Positions 16,090 through 23,995 of a stretch of 33,656 nt of DNA are shown here, one piece after another (position 1 is the stretch's first letter; each line of letters begins with the position of its first letter). The DNA is from Actinomycetes bacterium (lineage in GTDB: Bacteria > Actinomycetota > Acidimicrobiia > Acidimicrobiales > SZUA-35). The notes beneath the pieces were generated by a model. It made no database searches, had not been told where the DNA came from, and worked only from the letters and a program-made list of their open reading frames with translations. The position numbers and the translations under genes are program-made. The stretch spans positions 1 through 33,656 of the forward strand of contig JAJRQY010000053.1 of assembly GCA_024280015.1 (NCBI GenBank), read 5' to 3'.

Positions 16090-17205
16090 ATGACCAAAGT
16101 ACTGTTTGCGCTCGAGTGGCTACCAAGCTACCGGCTCGGCCTTTTCGATGGAATCCGGGACCGCCTGGCCGAAGACGGAATCGAAATCAACCTGGTTCAT
16201 GGCCAACCGCCCTCGACAAAGACCACCAGTGGAACTCAAGCGAAGCTTCCGTGGGCGACCTACCGCGAAAATCGTACGGTGAGGGTCAAGGGAGTCCGCT
16301 TCTGCGTTCAGCCCGTCAGAGATTTGGTCAAAGACCATGACGTCGTGATCGTTCAACAAGCTTCCGGCCTATGGCTGAATCTCCTTCTCTCTACCAAGGT
16401 GGTCAGACCCAAGAAAGCTTGGGGGATGTGGGGGCTCGGACAGCACACCAATCCTCTCGAAGTGTCAGAGACCACTGAAAAACTCAAGGCTTGGGAGACA
16501 CGACGCGGCGACCACTTCTTTGGCTACACCGAAACCTCCAAGCAACGAGCAATGGAAGTAGGTGTCCCGTCTGACCGTATTACGGTCGTCAACAACACGC
16601 TGCCGCTTGACCTCGTCACGTCGCTCACCCCGGCAACCGAGCAGCTCGCAACTGAGATCTCGGGCCGAACCAAGAACGTCGGCATTCTCATTTCCTCCCT
16701 CGACCAGTGGAAACGCCTACCGTTTCTATCTGAAGTCTTGGCACGCACCCGTGAAAAGCTTCCTGACTTCGAGTTTATTGTCATTGGAAAGGGAGATCAT
16801 GGTCAACCGCTCGAATCGTTGGCTCAGGCTGGCTCGTGGGTTCACATGGCTGGCTCTCAGTTCGGGTCGGACAAAGCCCATTTGGCCTCGATCTGTAACG
16901 TAATGGTCCATCCCGGGGTAGTCGGCCTCCACATCGTTGACGCATTCCGTTTGGGCTGCCCGATGGTGGCGACCACGATCGATCACCACAGCCATGAGTT
17001 TGACTATCTCCGGCCTGGGGTCAATGGAGTTCTCACTCCACCGGGCGCTGGCGTTGAGGAGATGAGCGATGAAGTCGTCCGGGTGCTCACCGATTCTGTA
17101 TGGCGCGAATCTTTGATCGAAGGTGGACGGGAGTCAGCGGCCGAACTCACACTGGACTCAGCAGTTGAGAGGTTCCGCGACGGAATCATACAGATGTTGT
17201 CCTAG
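16090..17205 (+). CDS. Glycosyltransferase, GT-B fold (family 4-like)
   Basis: Cytoplasmic or membrane-associated transferase of 371 residues that probably adds a sugar to the lipid-linked repeat unit. The C-terminal nucleotide-sugar domain shows ILISSLDQWKRLPFLSEVL, FEFIVIGKGDHGQPL and NVMVHPGVVGLHIVDAFRLGCPMVATT. That last stretch matches the place of the family-4 EX7E motif, but the second Glu is Asp and the first is not evident. The N-terminal domain begins KVLFALEWLPSYRLGLFDGI. The start follows a TATCGT box by 7 nt. Donor and acceptor cannot be predicted. It is followed by an FkbM methyltransferase, also on the plus strand. Confidence 0.75.
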   Translation: MTKVLFALEWLPSYRLGLFDGIRDRLAEDGIEINLVHGQPPSTKTTSGTQAKLPWATYRENRTVRVKGVRFCVQPVRDLVKDHDVVIVQQASGLWLNLLLSTKVVRPKKAWGMWGLGQHTNPLEVSETTEKLKAWETRRGDHFFGYTETSKQRAMEVGVPSDRITVVNNTLPLDLVTSLTPATEQLATEISGRTKNVGILISSLDQWKRLPFLSEVLARTREKLPDFEFIVIGKGDHGQPLESLAQAGSWVHMAGSQFGSDKAHLASICNVMVHPGVVGLHIVDAFRLGCPMVATTIDHHSHEFDYLRPGVNGVLTPPGAGVEEMSDEVVRVLTDSVWRESLIEGGRESAAELTLDSAVERFRDGIIQMLS

Positions 17206-17283
17206 CAACGCTGGCGACTCTACCCAGGGCCCTCACCAGATCTGTCGAACTCTACAATCGAGGCAGGATCCGCCATCGCGTGT

Positions 17284-17313
17284 TAGCGTGCCCGAAGCGA
17301 AAGGCTGATTCAC
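17284..17313 (+). promoter_or_regulatory. Probable promoter and short leader of the FkbM gene
   Basis: TAGCGT (17284-17289) is followed by a leader of about 18 nt containing AAAGG, placed 10 nt before the TTG start. This gene seems to use a ribosome site, not a leaderless start. Confidence 0.4.
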
Positions 17314-18129
17314 TTGCTTCGTCCGTTGCTAGGCGAACTGATCGAACGTGTTGTTCCCGGACTCGCTTTGTCGAGGTTAGAAGGTAGAGCCCGTCGGGCG
17401 GCTCTTGGGCACGAGTCCGAGCTTCGAGCGTTGGCGGCTCTCTCTGACCAGTCCCACCGTTTTTTGGATGTTGGTGCCAACGAGGGTCTATACACCGCTC
17501 ACTTGCGGAGTCGAGTTCACAGTACTCACCTGTTCGAACCAGTACCCCAAATGGCCGATCACTTGAAACGCCTCTTTCCTTCGTCAGAAGTGAAGGTGGT
17601 GGGACTTTCAGACTCACCGGGTTCCGCAGTACTTCGTATTCCCGTTATCAATGGGCAATTGCTTACAACTCGAAGTTCAATCCATCTTGAGGGTCAGGCT
17701 GAGCACGAACAAGAGATCACCATCAAGCTAGAAAAGCTCGACGACGTTGCTCCGAGCGGTCGGTTGCTTGTCAAAATCGACGTCGAAGGCCACGAGATAG
17801 CGGTCGTTCGAGGAGGATCAAGTGTGCTGAGCGACCGCGCTGACGCGGTACTTGTCGAATCGGAGGAGCGACACGCCAGCGGTGCACCCTCCAAGCTGAT
17901 TGAGTGGTTCTCTGATCACGAATTCGGCGGCTGGATCGTCTTGGGAGATCATTTGATTGACGTTGGGGCATATGACCCCAACCTGCACCAAATGCCCGAG
18001 CACGGCGAAGCAATCGATGCGGGTGACGGGCGGCCGCCGGGCTACGGAAACAACTTTCTCTTCGTGCGTAAGGAATTGCTAACACATGCATCATCTATGC
18101 TGAAAGAAAACAAATTCAGTATTGGCTAG
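17314..18129 (+). CDS. FkbM-family SAM-dependent methyltransferase
   Basis: Protein of 271 residues with a class I methyltransferase fold, likely O-methylating a sugar of the surface polymer. Family signatures are FLDVGANEGLYTAHL (SAM motif I, about residues 50-64), HLFEPVPQM, and LLVKIDVEGHEIAVVRGG, the FkbM KIDVEGxE motif. The start is TTG at 17314, with an AAAGG site 10 nt upstream; no ATG or GTG gives the full N-terminal helix. It lies downstream of the GT4 gene with 108 bp between, and convergent with wecB. FkbM enzymes are common in polysaccharide loci. The exact substrate is unknown. Confidence 0.82.
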   Translation: MLRPLLGELIERVVPGLALSRLEGRARRAALGHESELRALAALSDQSHRFLDVGANEGLYTAHLRSRVHSTHLFEPVPQMADHLKRLFPSSEVKVVGLSDSPGSAVLRIPVINGQLLTTRSSIHLEGQAEHEQEITIKLEKLDDVAPSGRLLVKIDVEGHEIAVVRGGSSVLSDRADAVLVESEERHASGAPSKLIEWFSDHEFGGWIVLGDHLIDVGAYDPNLHQMPEHGEAIDAGDGRPPGYGNNFLFVRKELLTHASSMLKENKFSIG

Positions 18130-18187
18130 CGTCATTTGGCAGCCCCTCTGTGAGCCAATCTAGAGGCTCGCGGTCCGACCCTAGCCG

Positions 18188-18201
18188 AGGCTCCGGAGCC
18201 T
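18188..18201. terminator. GC-rich palindrome between convergent FkbM and wecB genes
   Basis: AGGCTCCGGAGCCT is a perfect 14-bp palindrome, extended by GCC/GGC with one bulged base. It lies 12 bp from the wecB stop. It may act as a bidirectional terminator, although there is no clear T-run. Confidence 0.35.
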
Positions 18202-18212
18202 GGCTGTTTGGT

Positions 18213-19337
18213 TCATCGGCGCAAGTCGGTTGGCCGCAGCCTCTCAGCATTCCCGAGCGCCGCCAACAATACCTCAGCAATGCGGTCACCCGCCTTGCCG
18301 TCCCATAGCTCCGGGCAACGCGGAACGGGAGGACTTGCTAGCACTTCGGCTGCTGCAATCCGAATCTTCTCCGGGTCAGGTCCAACTAGCCGGTTCGTCC
18401 CCTCACTAATCGTGATCGGGCGCTCAGTCGAGGTACGCAACGTCAAACAGGGAATTCCCAGCGCAGTCGTCTCCTCTTGCAAGCCTCCCGAGTCGGTTAG
18501 AACCAACCGGGCATCAGCTTGTAAACCAAGAAAGTCCAAATACCCCTGAGGTCCAATCAAACGCAAGTCCTCTGACCGATCCAACGCCTCCACTGCATCG
18601 CGAGCCCGAGGATGAACCGCGAACAACAACGGCAAGGACTCCGCCACATCCGACAACGCCTCAATCAAGCCTCTCAATTGCTCAGGATCATCAACATTGG
18701 ACGGTCGGTGCAGTGTCACCAAGCCATAGTTGCCCGCCTCCACCCCGAACCGCTTTGGGGCATCTCGCAGCTTGGCCCGCTCAGCATTCACCAGCAGGGT
18801 GTCGATCATGACGTTACCCACCAGATGGATCTGATCGTCCCGATAGCCCTCAGCCCGAAGGTTCACCACCGCGTCCGGCGAAGAAGCAAGCAACAAGTCA
18901 GCAACCCGATCAGCGACGACCCGGTTCACTTCCTCAGGCATGCCCCAATCGCGTGATCGCAAACCGGCCTCAACATGAGCAACAAGAACACCCTGCTTGG
19001 CCCCCACCAAGGCACAGGCAAGAGTCGAATTCACATCACCGACCACCACAACTGCATCAACCGGCTCAGCCACCAACAGATCTTCATAGGCCACCATGAT
19101 CTTGGCCGTTTGCTTGGCGTGTGACCCTGAACCTACTTCCAGATGATGATCCGGCTTACGAATCCCCAGGTCCTCAAAAAACACATCACTCATGGCCTCG
19201 TCATAGTGCTGCCCTGTATGAACAAGCACCACATTGGCGCCAGCCTGCTCCAACGAGTCCAAGACTGGCTTAACCTTCATGAAATTCGGGCGAGCACCCG
19301 CAATCAGCGAGATCCTCGGAGATCCTTGAACAGTCAT
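18213..19337 (-). CDS. wecB: UDP-N-acetylglucosamine 2-epimerase (non-hydrolysing)
   Basis: Cytoplasmic enzyme that interconverts UDP-GlcNAc and UDP-ManNAc. The 374 residues match the family. Motifs are GARPNFMKVKPVLD, VLVHTGQHYD, VVVVGDVNSTLA, HVEAGLRSRDWGMPEEVNRVVAD (catalytic acidic residues), LVTLHRPSNVDD, and LTDSGGLQEETTALGIPCLTLRTSTERP. All expected active-site stretches are present. UDP-ManNAc can be oxidised by WecC to UDP-ManNAcA, or used directly by a TagA/WecG-type transferase. A WecG-type gene is intact at 30794, whereas the WecC-like gene at 27267 is broken. The start has a weak GGGAAG ribosome site. Confidence 0.93.
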   Translation of the reverse strand: MTVQGSPRISLIAGARPNFMKVKPVLDSLEQAGANVVLVHTGQHYDEAMSDVFFEDLGIRKPDHHLEVGSGSHAKQTAKIMVAYEDLLVAEPVDAVVVVGDVNSTLACALVGAKQGVLVAHVEAGLRSRDWGMPEEVNRVVADRVADLLLASSPDAVVNLRAEGYRDDQIHLVGNVMIDTLLVNAERAKLRDAPKRFGVEAGNYGLVTLHRPSNVDDPEQLRGLIEALSDVAESLPLLFAVHPRARDAVEALDRSEDLRLIGPQGYLDFLGLQADARLVLTDSGGLQEETTALGIPCLTLRTSTERPITISEGTNRLVGPDPEKIRIAAAEVLASPPVPRCPELWDGKAGDRIAEVLLAALGNAERLRPTDLRR

Positions 19338-19547
19338 CTACTTCCCATCTCGTCAAACCTTGCTATCTACGCCAGTGAGTGGCTTGAAGACGCTATCAGG
19401 TCCGTTCCAACCCAAGGCGCACCCTGTAGCCCCCAACACTGAAGGTCTCCTGCGCAGGCGGGAGAAATCGCACCCGCCTTGGCGACGGACTCGAAAGACT
19501 GCGGTACCGCCGGCCATCGGCAATGCTCTTGGATCAAGGGAACTCGT

Positions 19548-19560
19548 TAGGCTATTGCGA
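19548..19560 (+). promoter_or_regulatory. Leaderless -10 box that sets the start of the next glycosyltransferase
   Basis: TAGGCT (19548-19553) then ATTGCGA and ATG at 19561, a 7-nt spacer. The frame is open further upstream, to about 19360, but that part lies before this box. Confidence 0.6.
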
Positions 19561-20613
19561 ATGCAGAGACCAGTCTCTCCCTCCTCACAAGTTGTGCTTA
19601 CCCACCCGCGCCCGAGGCCCGAAGACAACAGCTACATCGGGCGCTGGTCCAAGGCCTTGTTATCCAAGGCAATCGACGTCCAGTTCTTGACCGTCGCATC
19701 GGCGCTGAAGAATCCCGATGCCGTGGTGCATATCCATTGGCCCGAACACCTGATCTCTCACGATTCACCCCTTGGGCGCCTGTCCAAGAAGCTCAACACG
19801 TTCACGATCCTTTCTATTCTGACAATTCGACGGCGTCCGGTCATCTGGACCGCCCACAACGAACAGCCACATTCGGTCAAGCTTGCCGGAAGCCAACGAC
19901 TGGTCCTATTTTGGGTGCGACGACTGGTGACGGGTGTCATTGTCACTGCCGAGCCTCACATCGGCCTTCTGACCGCCAGGTTCCCAGATCTCGCACATAC
20001 CCAGTTCCACATCATTCCGCTCGGTTCGCTCGCTCTCGAGTCAGCCGGCAAACACCCGCCGCGATCAGATAGAAACCTCCCTCCGATCTTTATCCAGTTT
20101 GGGACGATCGATCCCTACAAAGAACAACTCCGAACTCTTGACCTTCTCGAAAGTCTTGTTTCGAAAGGATTGATCCGATTGCAATTCGTGGGGCGGATTG
20201 GTGATGCGGATTACGCCGACGAGTTGCGCCGACGAGTTGCTGGACTCCAAGGCGCCGAGCTATTCGATCGGTACGTTTCCGACGCCGAGCTTTGCACCCT
20301 CGTTCGCCAGGCTCATGCCTCCTTGGCCCTGCAAACAGGAGCGCTAAACTCCGGAGTTATTCCGGCCTCGGTACCTCTGGGGACACCGGTGATCTCCGCT
20401 GATACGGCACAGGCGCGACAGGCCAGAGACAGCATCGGGGTAGAATGGATTCAATGCATCTCGGAACGACCAACGGGCGCTGAATGGCTTGGTCTGATCG
20501 ATTGGAGCCAGAATGAAAGGCAGGTCGCCCCGGTCGAGTTCTTTGACTGGGATCGAAACGTGTCACTGCATCTAGCGGCGTATGAGGACAGCCGCAGAGA
20601 ACTAGCTCGATGA
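19561..20613 (+). CDS. Glycosyltransferase, GT-B fold
   Basis: Protein of 350 residues from the ATG at 19561. It begins MQRPVSPSSQVVLTHPRPRP, and contains the acceptor-side motifs AVVHIHWPEH and VIWTAHNEQPHS, seen in family-4-like transferases. The C-terminal donor domain has FIQFGTIDPYKEQLRTLDLL, LQFVGRIGDADYADEL and HASLALQTGALNSGVIPASVPLGTPVIS. No signal peptide is evident. The reading frame extends upstream to a TTG at 19360, but that segment has no transferase similarity and lies before the TAGGCT box. Its 3' end overlaps the convergent flippase gene by 12 nt. The sugar is unknown. Confidence 0.75.
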   Translation: MQRPVSPSSQVVLTHPRPRPEDNSYIGRWSKALLSKAIDVQFLTVASALKNPDAVVHIHWPEHLISHDSPLGRLSKKLNTFTILSILTIRRRPVIWTAHNEQPHSVKLAGSQRLVLFWVRRLVTGVIVTAEPHIGLLTARFPDLAHTQFHIIPLGSLALESAGKHPPRSDRNLPPIFIQFGTIDPYKEQLRTLDLLESLVSKGLIRLQFVGRIGDADYADELRRRVAGLQGAELFDRYVSDAELCTLVRQAHASLALQTGALNSGVIPASVPLGTPVISADTAQARQARDSIGVEWIQCISERPTGAEWLGLIDWSQNERQVAPVEFFDWDRNVSLHLAAYEDSRRELAR

Positions 20614-21849
20614 CAGCGCTCGCGTCGATCTCGTGAGGAACACCCAGAGTAATACTGCCATCAAAGTTTCGGCGACGAGGGTGGCAACAATCGCTCCTCG
20701 CCAGGTGTGGGTTGGTATCAGTACAAGATTTAGCGCCACATTGATGGCCAAAGCAACGATTACCGCCCGGTTACGGGCCCCTTGTTGACCGGAACCCGTG
20801 AGGGCATTCGCAGGAAATATCTGGAGGGCTTTGATAAAGGCTAGAGGTGCCAAGAAGCGAAGAACCGTTGTCGTGTCGGCATAGTCATCTCCCAGAACAT
20901 CATCGGCAAAGCCCGATATTGCAACGAGCCCGGCGCCTGCGAGCACTCCGTACCCAGCCGCCATGCCCGTCATCCGAATAGCCAGGCGCTGCGCGTGTTG
21001 ACGGCTCTGGTTGCCAGCAGCATAGAAGTCGTAGTCGCTGGCCCGGACGAGTGCCATGATCGGGAGGGAGGAGAAGGCAGCTAGCTTGTAGCCGACGGCA
21101 TACACGCCGGTGGCGTCCGCTCCGCCCTCATTGCTCAAGCGCAGAAGCATCGGTTGGTCGACAACCGAAAGAATCGTTGCCGCTCCTCCCCCAATCACAA
21201 ACGGGAGGCCTCGGCGAAGCGTGCGCACATCTGGGGGCCGCCAACGCGGCCAGCTCCCAAAGAACAGACGGACCCATGTCAAGGCGACGAGCCCTGCAAA
21301 TGACCACGCTCCGAGGGCAAACCAGACCCATTCGGACACCTGAGGACTCCCAAACACGGTGAATAGCCCGACCGCAGCGAGGCGTATCGAGCCAGACGAC
21401 ACCCGCGAGGCGAAGGCACAAACCATTCGCCTCTGGGCCTGGGCGGCGATAATCGCAAATTCCGAGAATCCGAAGAAAACTACTTGTGAAAGCGCAATTG
21501 CCGCCACCTCCAGCCTCGACAGCTCTTGCAGAATTAAGGGTTGTATCGCAACCAGAACGGCGGTCACCACGAATCCTCCGAGAGCTACGGTTGAGACCAG
21601 CCTCGACCACAGAGCATCGAATGAGCCGCCGCTGGATAGGTCGATCATGAGAATCTGTTGCGCACCCATATAGCCAAGCAATGCCGAGAGGCCACAGATA
21701 GCGATCGCCGCGCTGTAGATGCCAAACTCTCCCTTGCCCAGGAACCGACTTAGCCAAAAGAAGGAAGCAATTGTCAAGACAATTTGTGCGCCATCAGCAG
21801 CAAAAGCCCATATTGTGTTCAATCGCAGGTCGCCAGCTGGCTTCGTCAT
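20602..21849 (-). CDS. Polysaccharide flippase, Wzx/MATE-like
   Basis: Integral membrane protein of 415 residues with about 12 hydrophobic segments. It resembles lipid-linked oligosaccharide flippases of the MOP superfamily. The N-terminus is typical: LNTIWAFAADGAQIVLTIASFFWLSRFLGKGEFGIYSAA. Later pieces include RRGLPFVIGGGAATILSVVDQPMLLRLSNEGGADATGVYAVGYKL and the C-terminal LALNVALNLVLIPTHTWRGAIVATLVAETL-like region near residue 375. It would move undecaprenyl-linked repeat units to the outer face for Wzy. A TATCAT box at 21878-21873 (minus strand) could be its -10, giving a short leader with no ribosome site. It is divergent from the second beta-helix gene. Confidence 0.85.
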   Translation of the reverse strand: MTKPAGDLRLNTIWAFAADGAQIVLTIASFFWLSRFLGKGEFGIYSAAIAICGLSALLGYMGAQQILMIDLSSGGSFDALWSRLVSTVALGGFVVTAVLVAIQPLILQELSRLEVAAIALSQVVFFGFSEFAIIAAQAQRRMVCAFASRVSSGSIRLAAVGLFTVFGSPQVSEWVWFALGAWSFAGLVALTWVRLFFGSWPRWRPPDVRTLRRGLPFVIGGGAATILSVVDQPMLLRLSNEGGADATGVYAVGYKLAAFSSLPIMALVRASDYDFYAAGNQSRQHAQRLAIRMTGMAAGYGVLAGAGLVAISGFADDVLGDDYADTTTVLRFLAPLAFIKALQIFPANALTGSGQQGARNRAVIVALAINVALNLVLIPTHTWRGAIVATLVAETLMAVLLWVFLTRSTRALSSS

Positions 21850-21872
21850 GAGAGGTCGCCCATCAGATCGGG

Positions 21873-21878
21873 ATGATA
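21873..21878 (-). promoter_or_regulatory. Possible -10 box of the flippase gene
   Basis: TATCAT on the minus strand, 23 nt upstream of the ATG at 21849. The predicted leader is about 16 nt and has no obvious ribosome site. Confidence 0.35.
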
Positions 21879-21953
21879 GCTCCCCTTAGGCACAGCAAGC
21901 ACCACCGGCTTTAGATGTAAGCGACCCGCCAACCAAGACCAACTCTGTCGTAA

Positions 21954-21965
21954 TAGGCTTGCCTT
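21954..21965 (+). promoter_or_regulatory. Leaderless -10 box of the second beta-helix gene
   Basis: TAGGCT (21954-21959) then TGCCTT and GTG at 21966, a 6-nt spacer. It supports a GTG start. Confidence 0.6.
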
Positions 21966-23282
21966 GTGAGAGAATTGCGCCGGTCGGCGACCACGTCAAG
22001 TGTGGCCCTACTCATTGGCGGGGTCCTGATCGGCATCGGCTTGACTCTTGCCACGCTCCTGGCTCTCGGTCAACTTTCCAAGAGCGAGCAGGCTGTTCAA
22101 GAAGAACGGGATAGCCGCCAGGCCGTGACGACCGAAAGCATCGACCAGCCAACGACCCCATCGACAACGGCTCCGACCACCACCATTCCGTCAGATCAGA
22201 TCTTCGTCTCAGAGCAAGGAGTCGACGAACCTGGACGCGGCAGACAAGAAGACTCGCCAGTACGAACTTCGGCCTACGCCATCGCCATGGCCAATCCTGG
22301 AGACACCGTTCACTTTGCCAAGGGCATCTACGAACCACTGATCGTCGAGAACAAGAATGGCCTCACCGTGGTGGGCGATACGACTGCGCTTCCCTTGTTC
22401 ACCGCCGCCGGCTATGGCACTGGACCTGGCATCCTCATTCGAAACAGCAGCCAGATCGACCTTGTTGGCGTGAGAGTAGAACAATCTCTTTGGGGAATTG
22501 TTATCGCAGAATCAACCGACATCGCGGTGTTCGACTCCGAAATAGTCGATGTTGGCCAGGAGGGTTTCCTCATTGGGGAGAATTCGCACCGCATCGAGAT
22601 CTCCGGAAATCTCGTGACACGAACGGGTCAGCGCCCGGGCTCCAACGGGAAAACGGACTTTTCTGACTTTGGTGAGGGAATCTACTTGGGTACCGGAGGG
22701 GTTCTAGCCGATGGTAGCTACGACCAGTCAACCGAGATTTTCATTCATGACAACGAAATCTCGTTCACCACAGCCGAGGCGATCGATGTAAAACCATCTG
22801 TTGTTGGGGTGGAAATCTCAAACAACACCATTCACGACATCGCCACTGCGAACAGCGGAGCAATCGTGATAAGTATCGGACCGCGAGTGAGTCCCGACCC
22901 AATGGTGCTCATCGAAGGCAATTCCATCTATCGGATCACGAGAACCAGTCCGTGGAAGGACGGCAATGCCATTGTTTTGAGCGCCCCAGCAATAGTGCGG
23001 AACAATGTCATATGGGACGTACAGCACTACGGAATCTACGTCGATGCGAATTTCGTGAGCGGGACCCCCGCTCAACTGCTGATTACCAACAATTTGATCT
23101 TCTCTACTGGGCTCAGTCCGATCGAAGACGTCTCCCAGAATCTTGATGCCCCGGTAGAGATCTTCATTGCTGAGAATCTGACAGGTGTCGATGCTCAGGT
23201 TCTGGTTGCGGATCTTGACCAGGAAGCATCAGAGGAAGAATTCATCATGCTGCTTTTCGGCATCCTCGATGCATCAGGTTGA
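21966..23282 (+). CDS. N-terminally anchored parallel beta-helix protein
   Basis: Protein of 438 residues starting with GTG. An uncleaved-looking N-terminal membrane helix (VALLIGGVLIGIGLTLATLLALG, about 13-35) and a Thr/Pro linker (TTPSTTAPTTTIPS) precede a right-handed beta-helix of about residues 75-400. It is clearly paralogous to the 14356 protein: both share SLWG, GEGIY-GTG, EAID-K, DGNAI-LSA, a VIW-H-GI coil and NFVS in the same order. Unlike that paralogue it lacks a C-terminal anchor and long tail. The fold suggests binding, lyase or epimerase activity on the polymer, but catalytic residues are not identified. It lies between the divergent flippase gene and a convergent methyltransferase (8-bp gap). 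Confidence 0.78.
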   Translation: MRELRRSATTSSVALLIGGVLIGIGLTLATLLALGQLSKSEQAVQEERDSRQAVTTESIDQPTTPSTTAPTTTIPSDQIFVSEQGVDEPGRGRQEDSPVRTSAYAIAMANPGDTVHFAKGIYEPLIVENKNGLTVVGDTTALPLFTAAGYGTGPGILIRNSSQIDLVGVRVEQSLWGIVIAESTDIAVFDSEIVDVGQEGFLIGENSHRIEISGNLVTRTGQRPGSNGKTDFSDFGEGIYLGTGGVLADGSYDQSTEIFIHDNEISFTTAEAIDVKPSVVGVEISNNTIHDIATANSGAIVISIGPRVSPDPMVLIEGNSIYRITRTSPWKDGNAIVLSAPAIVRNNVIWDVQHYGIYVDANFVSGTPAQLLITNNLIFSTGLSPIEDVSQNLDAPVEIFIAENLTGVDAQVLVADLDQEASEEEFIMLLFGILDASG

Positions 23283-23290
23283 CACCCTGG

Positions 23291-23926
23291 TTAGAAGATC
23301 ACCACGAAGTCAATCGTGAACGGGCCAGCCTTGTTCTTGTGGATCTCATAGTCAGCTATCTCAGCAGCAGCAAGGAGCTGCTTTAGACGACGCTCACCAA
23401 TGAGATCCATGTAAGAGCCAGTGACCCAGCCCTTGCCAACCTGTCTGGCAATGCGGTCGAACATCGGCTTGGGCAAGTAGTGCAGAACTGGGATCCTGCT
23501 ATGTAGCTCGATGGGAAACCAGCGATTGGGCGTCGTTACGAAACTTGACTTCGCTACTCGATGAATCTCGCTGAGGAACTCGATCTTCTTCTCGTCAGTT
23601 CCGACATGTTCGAGCACGGCGTTTGACCAACATACATCGAACTCATCGTTGCCGAAGGGAAAGATCCCACCGGAATACTGAATCATCGTCATTCCCGGGT
23701 ACGGGTTGATTTCAGGAATTGGGTCGAGGCTCAGACCAGTCACTCGTGAGAGGTCAGTAATCGCCTGTTCTAGCGTATTCTCGTACCCATCGGAGAGAGC
23801 GGCCGCAGCAAATCCCACATCAAGAACAGTCTGGTCATCATCTTGAAGACACCGCTCGCTAAAGAGTTCCCACTTTCGCTGACGGTTCCAATCGTGGGCA
23901 CGTCGAGCCACGGTCAACAGCGACAT
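23291..23926 (-). CDS. SAM-dependent class I methyltransferase
   Basis: Protein of 211 residues with a Rossmann-like methyltransferase fold: VLDVGFAAAALSDGYENTLE (motif I is LDVGFA, less Gly-rich than usual), VTGLSLDPIPEINPYPG, then FPFGNDEFDVCWSNAVLEHVG and FLSEIHRVAKSSFVTTPNRWFPIELHSR. The latter stretches are typical of methyltransferase type 11/23 proteins in polysaccharide loci. A GGGAG ribosome site lies 10 nt before the ATG. It is probably the last gene of a minus-strand unit with the polymerase (69-bp gap) and the BY-kinase, although TAGTAT at 23988-23993 (minus strand) could be its own -10. The substrate is not known. Confidence 0.72.
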   Translation of the reverse strand: MSLLTVARRAHDWNRQRKWELFSERCLQDDDQTVLDVGFAAAALSDGYENTLEQAITDLSRVTGLSLDPIPEINPYPGMTMIQYSGGIFPFGNDEFDVCWSNAVLEHVGTDEKKIEFLSEIHRVAKSSFVTTPNRWFPIELHSRIPVLHYLPKPMFDRIARQVGKGWVTGSYMDLIGERRLKQLLAAAEIADYEIHKNKAGPFTIDFVVIF

Positions 23927-23987
23927 TCTTACTAGCTCCCTCGGGCGATGGTTCGGTCTTAGCCCGACAACTGTTTGGGCATGCCAG

Positions 23988-23993
23988 ATACTA
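23988..23993 (-). promoter_or_regulatory. Possible -10 box of the methyltransferase gene
   Basis: TAGTAT on the minus strand, about 60 nt before the ATG at 23926. The gene may also be transcribed through from the polymerase gene. Confidence 0.3.
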
Positions 23994-23995
23994 GT

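Noticed and set aside
19360-19560. 67-codon N-terminal extension of the glycosyltransferase at 19561
   Set aside because: It begins with TTG, has no transferase similarity, and lies upstream of the TAGGCT box positioned 7 nt before ATG 19561.
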